DNA of 64,000 bases from the NCBI RefSeq assembly GCF_021155765.1, contig NC_060112.1, positions 25,200,001 to 25,264,000 of the forward strand. The letters run 5' to 3'. Within the stretch, counting starts at the first letter, position 1. Every line of letters begins with the position of its first letter. Both the position numbers and the translations under genes were made by a program. Positions 1-10,370 of this stretch are shown here, piece by piece. The notes under the pieces are model-generated. The model did not search any database and was not told the origin of the DNA. It saw only the letters and a list, made by a program, of their open reading frames with translations. The DNA comes from Diprion similis. Its lineage: Eukaryota; Arthropoda; Insecta; Hymenoptera; Diprionidae.

Positions 1-1869
1 GTCAGTTGCGCAGAAAACAGGGTCAAGAGTAGTGATACTAGAATTCAGCATTGGCAACCATTAAGAAATTTCTTTAGACCTAAAGCAATTAGAGTCCGTT
101 GGAAGAAGAAAGAAAAGTTGTTTTCTGATTAAGAGATATTGTCGTTTAGACCGAAATCTGAGAACAATCTGAAGATCTCTAGATTTGATCTGTGAAATCG
201 AGACAATACATTAAAAATCAAACAACTGTGAGGTTCCTGAAAAAATATGCACCGATTAGATAGTGTCTGCAATTTTCAAACGCACTTATTTCACGAGTTG
301 GTGGTCTTAAATATTAAAAATAAACACTTATATAAATAAAAGTTTTCAATATTTTTATACTTGCTATTCAGATTGTAGGATATAAATCTGTCTATGTTAC
401 CTCGTTCTTTATTTACTATTATAATTATATTTCTAGGAAAATTGTCCATCTTATAAACCGAAAAAATTAAGAATATTATGTATTCCTGTATTTATTGAGT
501 TTCAATACCGCCAAACATCACTTTTGAAAATGAGAAATATGAAGAGTTATTGTGCTGCCATCTAAATGAGAAATATATAAAATTGTTTTGGCGCCATTTA
601 AAGAAATACGCGTCTGATAGGTTGGCAACACTGTTACAATTGCTTGCGTAGCGGGATGCGGGTTTTGTTCGCAACTTCATTTCTGATCATAGTTTTCAGT
701 TATGTGATGATTTTGTCCAAATTTGAGTTCTAGGTCAATGAACAATTGTTGAGGTTTGTTTTTTGCATAGATTTTCTCAATTTGGCGGTGATAATTACAA
801 GAGTACAGTTATCATAAAACAGAGTTCTGTATTTCCATGCGTCATTGCAGCGTCATATCTCCAACTGATAACACTGTACTAAAGTACGGATCACACATGA
901 TCAATGTCAATTTATTAGAAAAGTAAGATGAAAAATAACCTACCAACTACAGGATCCCCGAAGAAATGACTATCGTTATATATATACATATGTATAATAT
1001 ACACATCATCCACCTGGTCAGTCCAAGTGCCGGAAATCTTTGAGACGCCTAGCCTCATCTATGAGTTTAGGTCCGCTTCACTTTACAATTATTTCAGTAA
1101 CGAACAGGGCACAGCAAGTTGACACTACGAATTAGTAAAGACACGTGGGAATGGTAATACAGTACACGTCATAAGAGCGTGTCTACAGCCAGACCGTAAT
1201 TATGTCAAAACGTGAAGCCCTGCGTCCGCGGAAACTATGCTGCACAAGTTGGAGATAAATGGCAACTATGATGCGCAGTATCCAACGCGCACTTGCCCAT
1301 GATGCCTCATAAATATTCAATTATCCATAATGTAAATTCTCGACCGAAAACAAAGACCGATCAGCTATAATTGAAAGGGTATTGTCCTCAGCAACTGTCG
1401 AAAAAATAATATTTTTACTAAAAGAAAGTACTAATACGACTTTTTTTTTAAATACATTTTAAATATTGACAAACTCATGAAATCCTATGTAAGATTTGTG
1501 TTAAGGAAATGTTAGCGTTCATAGAAAACTATGATTTTACAAATAAACTGACTTTCTATTGTCGTTAGCCAAATAATTCCCACAATACCTCTCTGCAAAG
1601 TCCACAAGACATGTTTTTGTTTGCCCTATTTCTACTACGTTTACATGTTAGACATCCATTCCTCTTATATGCATGCATAAAGATAAAGCACTTGAGGATA
1701 GGAAAATTTTGAACAACATGTTATTGAATACGTATTGGTAAACATACAGTCAGTAACATCATGCAGCCAGTTAAACCCTGCATGACGTTGACTTGTATGT
1801 ATATACGTACAGTAATGTTCGTTAATGCCTGAACCTTGCAACTAACTTGTTTTCAGTCCGAAACAAAAT
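1..1869. other. Intergenic, no gene recognised
   Basis: AT-rich sequence with only short, non-protein-like open frames. I see no splice-bounded coding segment, RNA gene or array. The longest frame, minus strand near 492-680, has an unremarkable composition. The untranslated 5' exon(s) of the downstream mutarotase gene could lie here, because that gene has a splice acceptor just before its start codon, but I could not single out the donor. Confidence 0.5.
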
Positions 1870-3190
1870 GCGAGTTCTATACTATACGAATTTTATGACA
1901 ATGACTCACAATCTCTCACGTCGGCTGCATCGCCAGTCATTGTCGCAGAATTTCTACAGAATGGAACTCGTGTTTTGCTTCGGACCGAAATAAAATGCGA
2001 GCTTAATGCTATACGAATTATGTGACAATGACTCTCAATCTCTGCTCTCGCGTCGATTCCATCGACAATCATTGTTACATAATTCGTTTTCGTTGTAATT
2101 AACGTTAAGACGTTAATGAACATTATTGTACATACGTCTTTCAATGTATGATAATGTCTTTGGTACTCGCATCTTTTTCAGAACTATAGTTTGTACCGGA
2201 ACAATGACTTGTTCCTGCAGTTGTCTCAAGAACTTAGCGAATAAAAATGGCCTCTTTATTTCGGAGCACTTTCACGTCGAGAAGAATTTGGCCAAAAACA
2301 GTTCCTCTCTTTCGGCACTACTGAAAATAGTCCAAACTTCGAGCGATGTCGACACAAGCTCAGCTATACACGCGTATGGTTAGGGCGAAACGGAGTATGA
2401 AACGGCCGTGAAAATAATGTCTTTTCACCCGGGAGTCGCCTGCAGCCGTATTCAAACGAAGAAGGTCCAGGGTTCCAGACTCCAATTGTTTAAAAAGGAT
2501 TCAGATATTTCAATGGGATAAATACATGCTGAAATCGAGTGGAAATAGAATCGAATATCTGCAGTATAATAAACGAGAATCAGAGTAAATTTTTACGATT
2601 CATTTCCAGTTTTGAATTGAATCAAACCGAACGCTTATTCGCTCGGATGGTTAGGATGAAATACAATAATTTGATTCGAATAAAACTTGTTCTAGGTATA
2701 CCATATATAAATATTATGTAGGAACAAAAAATTTAATAAAAATTCAGTTGATGATGCGGTTGCCGGCCGCATCCATCTTTCATCTTGTATCTTTTTCACC
2801 TTTAGCAGGCACATTTGTACCGAATCAAAAACGAAATCCGAGCGCGTGGTATAGAAGAGAAAAAAAAATCATCTGCGACGGCCTAAATTTTTTTTATTTA
2901 CGAAGACATTATCATACATTGAAAGACGTATGTACAATAATGTTCATTAACGTCTTAACGTTAATTACGACGAAAACGAACTATGTAACAATGACTGTCG
3001 ATGAAGTCGACGCGAGAGCAGAAATTGAGAGTCATTGTCACATAATTCGTATAGCATCAAGTTCGCATTTTATTTCGGTCGAAGCAAAACGCGAGTTCCA
3101 TTCTGTGCAAATTCTGTGACAATGACCGGTGATGCAGCCGACCTGCGAGATGGTGAGTCATTGTCATAATATTCGTATAGAATCGAACTT
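1870..3190. mobile_element. Inverted-repeat (foldback-like) element with internal palindromes
   Basis: The left arm (about 1870-2160) and right arm (about 2903-3190) are reverse complements over nearly 290 bp. For example, aagacattatcatacattga at the inner edge of the right arm faces tcaatgtatgataatgtctt in the left arm. The arms enclose about 740 bp of unrelated sequence. Translating the left arm on the minus strand and the right arm on the plus strand gives nearly the same meaningless peptide, which confirms the symmetry. Each arm holds two copies, about 127 bp apart, of a unit beginning CCGAAA(C/T)AAAATGCGAG and containing (A/T)TATGACAATGACTC or TGTGACAATGACTC. No transposase is recognisable in the spacer, so this is probably a non-autonomous DNA element. 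Superfamily and target-site duplication were not resolved. Confidence 0.75.
2013..2087. repeat. Imperfect palindrome inside the left arm
   Basis: ACGAATTATGTGACAATGA at 2013-2031 is answered by TCATTGTTACATAATTCGT at 2069-2087, matching at 18 of 19 positions. The same palindrome recurs in the right arm near 2968-3045. It is therefore a repeated sub-unit of the element and could be a transposase binding site or a hairpin. Confidence 0.7.
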
Positions 3191-3576
3191 GCTTACTGTA
3201 CGTAGTACATACTTATAGTTAATAAAATTCTATAAGGGGACTGATTAGGTTTGTCTGTATGTGTGCCGGTCCTACAATGGGTAGCAATAACTACTGATAG
3301 CTGGTATGGAGCATCGACTCAGTCTTCCAGACACATCAGTTGTATAGAGTAGCTCCTCACTGTGATAATCCAAAGTCCCTTCAAGTATTAACACTATTGC
3401 AATAACTTTAAAATATCTATATAGTAGAAATTTGATAATAAAATCAGCCTTGTAAACCGTACGCTTAATCCTGTACCACGGTTCAGAATATTGTCGCACT
3501 TCTGTTTCCAATCTAATTACTGATAAAGTTCTATAGATAAGTTCAATCAAGTAGCGTTTTTATTTTTATTTTTCAG
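3191..3576 (+). other. Upstream region and 5'-UTR intron of GALM
   Basis: No coding sequence is seen. The end of the stretch, a T-rich run followed by tttcag at 3571-3576, is a good splice acceptor 25 bases before the GALM start codon. Transcription therefore probably begins further upstream, in one or more non-coding exons not identified here. Confidence 0.5.
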
Positions 3577-3601
3577 AGCAAGTTTTGCCAACTCTGAAGC
3601 T

Positions 3602-5184
3602 ATGTCCGTGACACGCCAACCATGGGGATCAGTTCAAGGCGAGAAAGTGGAGATATTTACATTGAAAAACGGACACGGCTTTGAAGTTGACGTTATTTCT
3701 TATGGGGCAACTATACAGTCCATTAGAACGCCTGACAAACATGGAAATATTGATGATGTCGTTCTTGGCTTCGATAACATTGAAGGTAGATAATTGTCAC
3801 TGATAAGTCAATCCTATATACACGGCATGAGAATCAATGATATATAAGAATTTTGAAAATCTATCATGTTTCTCGACCAAGCCTTTCAAATTACTGCTCT
3901 TCCTGATGGTAGTGTTCATACGTCAAATATGTTTAACGACTTTGATAATTCTTCCTTAAAGGCTACCTCGGAAGCGACAACCCTTACTTTGGAGCAACTG
4001 TTGGACGAGTTGCTAATCGGATTGGAAAAGCCAGATTCAATGTTGACGGAGTGACATATAAAGTGGCTGAAAACGTTCCTGGAGGCAGTCTTCACGGAGG
4101 TTTGAAAGCCTGGGACAAGAAGATTTGGAACGCTACAATCAGGGATAATGCAGTTTGGATGACGCTCTTGAGTTCTGATGGAGAGGAGGGTTACCCAGGT
4201 GCAGTAATTGCCACTGTGAAGTTCAGCGTTACTAGCGATGGAAGATTGGTCATAAAGATGACGGCAGTTTCCACGAAAGCCACTCCCATCAATTTAACTA
4301 ATCATAGTTACTTCAACTTGTTTGGAAATGTAAGTGGCATTCATTTTCTGAGAAAAAAATTCTATGCATGCTAAACAAAGTAAATGCGTTGAATAAAGAC
4401 TGTACCTGAACAAGATTTCCTTAACACTGATTGGAAATGATATGTCAAGGGCTAGTTAGTTACAATTGTTTGTATGTCTGCATGACAGTTCATTTTTGTC
4501 ATATAAACGTAAAGAAACTGGGAAGTGAAAAACGTTATTTATTTTAGTACTTCAAGTTATTGAGTAATTTGTCTTAATTCCAGAGCGGCAATGCTACACA
4601 ACTGTACAAACATGAGATAACAATAAATGCAGATCGATGGACTGTGACGGATGAAGGAAGCATACCAACTGGTGAAATTAGATCAGTTGCTAACAGTATA
4701 ATGGATCTTAGAGTTTCTAAACAACTTGGAGATGTTCTTCCGAAAGTACCTGGCGGAGGATACGATTACAACTTCTGTGTGCCGAATGACGATGGTCCTA
4801 AGGGAGATAGATTTGTTGCCAGAGTAGTACATCCGAATTCTGGAAGATATTTGGAGGTGTACTCCGACCAGCCAGGCGTTCAGCTCTATACAAGCGACGG
4901 TTTCCCAGATGAAAAGACTGAAGGAATCGTCGGGAAAAACGGACAGCAGTATTTTAAGCACGGAGCATTTTGCCTAGAGACTCAGAATTACCCAGATGCT
5001 GTAAATCATGTACGTCTCTATATTTTTTTCGATTTGTTGAATTTTTTTCACAATTTCATCCGCTCTTACTGGACAATGAAACGTTCGAATTATTTTTCAG
5101 GAAAATTTCCCAGATAGTATCCTGCGACCTGGAGAAACCTATCAACACAGCGTCACATACAAATTTGGATTTGAAAAGCAGTAA
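3602..5184 (+). CDS. Galm: Galactose mutarotase (aldose 1-epimerase), four coding exons
   Basis: Interconverts the alpha and beta anomers of aldoses, chiefly galactose, feeding the Leloir pathway in the cytosol. Exons: 3602-3785, 3962-4329, 4584-5009, 5101-5184, all with GT-AG borders and consistent phases, giving 353 aa, close to the usual 340-350. Visible family motifs are GATVGRVANRI (72-82), GGSLHGG with His106, NLTNHSYFNL with His176, YDYNFC with Asp245, and CLETQNYPDA with Glu316. His106, His176, the Asp and the Glu correspond to sugar-binding and catalytic residues of the family, with Glu as general base. There is no signal peptide. The ATG at 3602 is the first in frame after the splice acceptor. 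The gene is tail-to-tail with the SMIM12-like gene. Intron 1 is short (176 bp) and contains an open frame that could be mistaken for coding sequence. Confidence 0.95.
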
Positions 5185-5802
5185 AATCAAGAACCAAGTA
5201 TAACGTGATATGCAATGATTATTACAATACGATTAAAATAAGAAAAGATTCGTGCAGAATTTCCATCAACATAGATTAAGTAGATTTATTGAGTTTTGAA
5301 ACCTGCATTAGTGTGTTTCAGCTCTATTCTGTAACCAAGTTACTACTATTGTGTCAAGGGATGCATACTATCAAACAACTGTAATCCTCTTGGCATTATA
5401 TTCTAGCTGAATCAACTAAAATAAAGTTCATTGCGCAGAAAATCAATTGTTTTCTTAATAAAGTTAAAACAAATTGCACCACTCATCTCAATTTTTAAGT
5501 TTCATTTCAGCTCTAAGTGAAGTCACCGATTTTTAATATCCGCCAGTATACTTAACTAACTAATAAATATGTACAAGAGACATCTAGACGCATGGGAAAT
5601 ATGAAGATACAAAATTTCTGTGAGAAATTAATTGCTATTTCAAATTCAATTGTCTTTCAATAAAATAATTAGTAATAAATTCAACGAAGTTTTCAAGTAT
5701 TGAAAACCAATGTAACAAAATTGAATTTCCATGTTTCTTTTCGAGTCCAGTTACTATTCGTTTATCAGTAATTACTAAATAAATTATTGCAAAAACTTGA
5801 TC
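5185..5802 (+). other. GALM 3' UTR and gap between convergent genes
   Basis: AT-rich, with two AATAAA signals that fit the end of the GALM transcript. The remainder separates GALM from the oppositely oriented SMIM12-like gene. No other feature is seen. Confidence 0.6.
5420..5425 (+). terminator. Polyadenylation signal of GALM
   Basis: AATAAA 236 bases after the stop codon. A second AATAAA lies at 5457-5462. Either could direct cleavage. I cannot choose without transcript data. Confidence 0.55.
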
Positions 5803-6039
5803 TCATGCCAATGACGGGGAAAGGTTCACTTCTAAAGGATTGTGTTTCTTCATTGCCGCAGTTGAATCAATGTGTTCCAGGAGTCGATCTTCTCGTTGTT
5901 GCGTAATCGGAGCAGTTGAAGGTGTAGAGCGATCCCATATCAAACCTTCGGCGTAATAACCAATACAACCAACAACAATTGCAAAAGGTAATGTTGCACT
6001 AACAGCATACCTCCGTATTACGAAATTGAGAAGCCACAT
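5803..6039 (-). CDS. SMIM12-like small integral membrane protein
   Basis: A 78-residue protein beginning MWLLNFVIRRYAVSATLPFA, followed by a hydrophobic stretch ending in VVGCIGYYAEG and then a charged segment with QQREDRLLEH. This matches the animal SMIM12 family in its MW start, the P-F-A-(I/F)-VVG-x-(I/V)-GY core and the RREDR-like motif after the membrane span. The human protein is 92 aa. The single membrane segment spans roughly residues 14-30. Its function is unknown. On the minus strand the start codon lies three bases after a splice acceptor (ttgttgcag, reading minus), so a non-coding 5' exon lies to the right. The frame stays open upstream of the ATG, but that extension lies in the intron. 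The gene is convergent with GALM. Confidence 0.85.
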   Translation of the reverse strand: MWLLNFVIRRYAVSATLPFAIVVGCIGYYAEGLIWDRSTPSTAPITQQREDRLLEHIDSTAAMKKHNPLEVNLSPSLA

Positions 6040-6042
6040 TTT

Positions 6043-6737
6043 CTGCAACAAGAAGTAGATAAAATCAAATATTTTGCAAACAAACAATATTTTTTAAAAC
6101 AAGTATAGCTGTGACGATAAGATCTATGGGCGCATTAACATTGAATATCAATCCTGTTGACCAGACTCTGTTCACAAAATTATAATTGAAGAATAGTTAT
6201 AAAGAACTTGAATTTCTCAATATCATCTAAATTGTAAACTGGTAAAATATTAAATTTGAAAATAATGGTAAATAAAGTCGAGTAAATAAGGTTAGTATTT
6301 TTGGTTTCGGCGTATCACCGTCGGACATATCGACTAGATTACTAAATATCATTTGTCATAATAGTCTAGATTTGGTTTACGTACACCGTAAATAAATTAT
6401 CTATTTTTTATTAACGCTGCTCACGTCGTATTCGGAATTCCTATCCTATTGCACGTTTGATAAGCAAAAATATTGCACGCTTGGAGCCGTACGGTGGCGC
6501 TCCCCAACAATGAACAAGTGAACTGCGAATTTTGTCTTTTGTAACGTTTGGTCATCGAATATTATTGAAGAAACAATTATATGCTTTATTTTTATACCTA
6601 TGCATGCAATAGTATGATTCTTCCTGGTGTTTCATTTTTGCAATAAACTTTGGTTGCGTCTACGCTGAAATCAGAAGATTTCCCAGGTGGATTTGATTCC
6701 ACCGCGTTATTTGAGCGTTTTTTCAGTGGATTTTAAA
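6043..6737. other. 5' region of the SMIM12-like gene
   Basis: Contains the 5'-UTR intron of the minus-strand gene and presumably its non-coding first exon and promoter. One possible donor, reading minus, is GTACGT near 6378-6383, which is weak evidence. No coding sequence is seen. Confidence 0.4.
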
Positions 6738-7139
6738 GTGCTTATAAAGTCGCATTGTCCACTTCGAAAACGCGGCGACTCAAAACTCCTGTACCGATAT
6801 ATACGAGATTTTTTACTGACATGCGTGTAAAGTCGGTAAAAAATGTCGCCAAAATAAGATATCGATGTTCTTCGTAACCTAAAAACCAGATAAGCTGCAG
6901 TTTCGTCATTTTATCATGCCAGTAAAAAATGTCGCCAAAATGAGATGTCGGTGTCCTTGGGGCTGTGCTCAAAGTGTGTATTTCATCAGTTTTTTTCCAA
7001 ATTTTCAAAAAGCAAAAAGGCGCTTCACTTTTTGCCAAATTAAGGAATCAATTGCTCAAGTTTCATCCTGATTGCTTGAGCGGTATAGGAGTTTTGGCTC
7101 GCCGCGTTTTCGAGGTGTACAACGCGGCTTTATAAGCAC
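6738..7139. mobile_element. MITE-like element with about 60-bp terminal inverted repeats
   Basis: Starts GTGCTTATAAAG (6738-6749) and ends CTTTATAAGCAC (7128-7139). The inverted similarity continues inward for about 60 bp, including CGAAAACGCGGCGA on the left facing TCGCCGCGTTTTCG on the right (one mismatch) and CAAAACTCCT facing AGGAGTTTTG. Inside are two direct copies of a segment beginning GTAAAAAATGTCGCCAAAAT, at about 6835 and 6923, 88 bp apart. Total length is 402 bp, with no room for a transposase. A target-site duplication is not obvious. Confidence 0.75.
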
Positions 7140-7252
7140 CAATCAGTGATATTGAACTGATATTCCATGTAATCACTAAAATTCCCCTTAATTTTTCGGT
7201 ATAGTTGTGAAATTTTTTCACTGCGCTTTCACCAAAACTACACTCGAAGAAC

Positions 7253-7283
7253 CCTTAGAGCACATACAGTATATGCTCTAAGG
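7253..7283. repeat. 31-bp near-perfect palindrome
   Basis: CCTTAGAGCAcATAC then aGTATaTGCTCTAAGG reads almost the same on both strands, with one mismatch per arm and its centre at 7268. It could form a cruciform or be a dimer binding site. Function unknown. Confidence 0.75.
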
Positions 7284-8235
7284 AAGAACCCATCAGGCAT
7301 CAACAAAATATCACTATTTTAATCCACTGGTGATCTCCAAAATATAAGTCCAATACTTACCAATTTAACTAAGTCCGATCAGATAATTTTTCACGAGAAA
7401 TAATTTCTTTTTTTTCCAAATATTGTATAAATTTTTCAGACGCAAATCTGTAGTATATAATTCGTAGAGTATCGTTGAAATTATTCGTTTTTCCAATTTT
7501 TACGAGTTGAAAACTTCCTTAAATGAAAGCTTGTTTTTTTTTTTGGAATCTTTAAGTTCAACACTTTCTAATTCAAGTCAGTTATTGCTTCAACTTTTAT
7601 AAAATACTTTTTTAACAAATTACGGACATTTTGCATATTTTGTGAAAATAACTTCTTTTTCTTTGTAAATTTACAATTAATTTTCGTGATTAAAATTGAT
7701 TGATTTTTACATTTGCTAAATTAAGGATTAATTGTCGCAAAATTTTATTTCAGTGACTTTTCGATGGGACTTTGATGTGCTTTTAATGCAGTTACAGTGT
7801 AAAACTTTTTTACAGTATAAAAAGTTTTTAAAGTATCTTTAGTTCAATTTCAGTGGGACGGAATCCGCCAAGGATATTTGTATCTTAACTCAATGAAAGC
7901 AGACATCTGTTCAAATAATTTTTAAAATCAGCAGCTTCTCTCAGACGTAACTCATTCTTGAAAGATGGTAAATAAAAATTCACAATTCGGAGTGGCGACA
8001 ATTTTGATGAAATCTAATCCTCTGACTTTTTGCACGCTCCACGTACAGATTGAAATTTATTAAGGTGCCGATCGAAAAATTTGTGAAAAATACTGCAAAA
8101 AATTTTTTAAATTAACTAAAAAAAGTTAAAAGAAATGAGCCACTCTACTGTACACATAGATCTGTATGCCTTATATTACTATAGATCTATATCCCGTGTT
8201 ATTCAAATGGGAAATCAAAAATCACGAAGAAGCAC

Positions 8236-8257
8236 CTCTTAATATTAATATTAAGAG
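8236..8257. repeat. 22-bp perfect AT-rich palindrome
   Basis: CTCTTAATATT followed by its exact reverse complement AATATTAAGAG. In AT-rich DNA this can arise by chance. No function is inferred. Confidence 0.7.
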
Positions 8258-10231
8258 CTCAAACTTTACCAGAATTTTTTTTTCATCGTCTTGAACGATA
8301 TTTTAATGGTAACTACAGAAAAAAAAATTAGTTTTTTTTTTTTTTTGGCCCATCCTATTATACATATTACTGCGTTCGAAAGGCGCTCGAATAAACTTTG
8401 GCAGGTAAAAATTGAGAAACAGATGTGACAACAGCAGTCGTTTTTTGAAAGCGTTTTTATTTGCTTTTCAATTGATAGACGTATGGTGAAGAACAGCCAC
8501 GTAGAACATAGTCCAGATCTTTATTAGCTTTTTAGGTGATGATCCGTCAGTCACTTGGTGGTTCTTAATCTACATAGGTATGGGTCGCATTCATCGGCTG
8601 ATGCCATATTTTCAAGTTTTAACTCAAAAAAGCAATATAATCCAAATCAGAAGGATTTAAATCACAAAAGTATAAAAATAACAAACATAACCGTACGGCT
8701 TGATTGTTATCTGATTGAAAATATAATTAACCTGACTGAAAAACACGTAAGTATATTGGGTATCATTTTCTTTAATTACCATACGTATTTGTCATTTTGG
8801 TGCAGATATTATTATTCTCTCCCGCCGCGCGTTAGTATCTAATTAATGCATATTTATGCGTAAAAAGAGGATAACAGAATAACGTGGATCAACTTATATT
8901 ACGTGGTGTTCATGTTTTTGGATAGGCCTGCAAAGTACGATTATCCCAATATTTTATGTACCATTTTTTTTTACCTTATTTTCCAATTTCAAATTGCATT
9001 TCTCGACGAAGCAAATGTTAGATGGACTTGGCAATAGTTTAGATTTGAATAGCTTTCGTATAAGATGAGTGAGATATTTGGATAAATGATTGATACTTTT
9101 GGAAATGAATGAAGAATTTTTGGTCATAGGCATTTTATATCCGTGATATTTAGTATTTATTGGTAAATAAGGACTTCAACCCTTCAAGAATGGTTGTCCA
9201 TTTCAGTAGACGCACATTGCAAAAATTCATCATAAAAGTTTCGTTCGTCATTTCTTTTTTTTTAAGGAATGGGGGTTTTCAACAATTTCAACATCTGTTT
9301 AAACAAAAATAGATGTAATCAGTCCTAAAAGGATTGATTATAATGTATTCGGTAATGACATTTATTGTCCAGCAGTATGTCTTAAAAAAGTTCAAGTTTT
9401 CACAACTTGTAAGGAATATTTATTCAGAGTTATGTGCTAACGGACAAAATGAAACGAAAGTATCGGTTTCAACGGTGTAATTCTCTGTGAATGCTCTTCT
9501 TAAATGTATGTATATTAAATTAGCAAAACAGTTGCATAGTTTTGTAAGAAAGTTTTTAAAACTGTGAGTAAGCTGCTATAATAAATTCGCAAATAAACCC
9601 TAAGAAAAATGCACAATCATTCTACTTCTGCCTGACGACGTAAAGGAAGAAGAATGGAATAGGACCCGAATAGCCATAACAACAAAAGCCCTATCTCCAA
9701 ATAACAAATCTGTCATAAAAGAAGAGTATTTTTTAAAGACAAATCGGAGAAGCTACAAAAATGAATATTTTTTAAATTTTGAATGAGAGGCTTTCAAATT
9801 ATGAGGGCACGCGAATTAAACTTGGATTGCAGTGTACATACACGTGACTTTCCCGCAAAACTGTCTGATTTGTGTGAAAGCCAATCGACTCTACGGGATC
9901 ATTCGCAAGATGCGGAAGATCATTGTGCGAAAAAAGCGTAGAAATCCGATGTTGAGACTCAGATAGCCGTTACCGAGGTCCCTGTTATCTTTAAACTCAA
10001 CATTCACTTATTATCCAATATCAAATTGATTTCATTTCTTCCGTACCTCGCGTTGTACGTGTAATCAAGCGATAACGCTACGCGATGTACGATTGTTTGG
10101 CCCACTGTTGGATTGATGGCGTAAATATTAGACTATTTAAGTAAAATTGCGGTCATCCAGCGCAGCTGGAAATAATTTTCGCCGGAAATCAATGATGGAA
10201 ATTCGAATTTCGGTGTTTGTTTATTATTTGG

Positions 10232-10262
10232 CCTAACCTAACCTAACCTAACCTAACCTAAC
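10232..10262. repeat. Telomere-type (CCTAA)6 array, interstitial
   Basis: Six uninterrupted copies of CCTAA, the complement of the canonical insect telomere repeat TTAGG, about 110 bases upstream of the PIG-B start codon. A matching array in the opposite orientation lies at 29394. It may be an ordinary pentamer microsatellite or a scar of double-strand break repair. Confidence 0.85.
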
Positions 10263-10370
10263 AACAAACTGTATGCACATATCAAATTTCAGGACAGCAA
10301 CACCTAATCAAGTTACACAACGTGAAAACTGATTTTCGTTGAGGGGAACTGCGAACAAAGAACAAAAAAA

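Larger units (their letters stand above)
7140..10231. other. Gene-free intergenic stretch
   Basis: About 3.1 kb of AT-rich DNA with short T and A runs. No protein-like frame, tRNA or splice-bounded exon is recognised. Two small palindromes are listed separately. The last 400 bases before the CCTAA array are somewhat more GC-rich and may include upstream control sequence of PIG-B. Confidence 0.45.

Noticed and set aside
1893..3119. Two similar open frames (minus 1893-2144, plus 2748-3119) that could pass for a duplicated gene
   Set aside because: They are the two arms of the inverted-repeat element read from opposite strands. The peptide matches only because the DNA does, and it has no protein-like features.
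3866..4054. Open frame starting inside GALM intron 1
   Set aside because: It overlaps the real exon 2 in another frame. The GALM reading frame across 3962-4329 is unmistakable.
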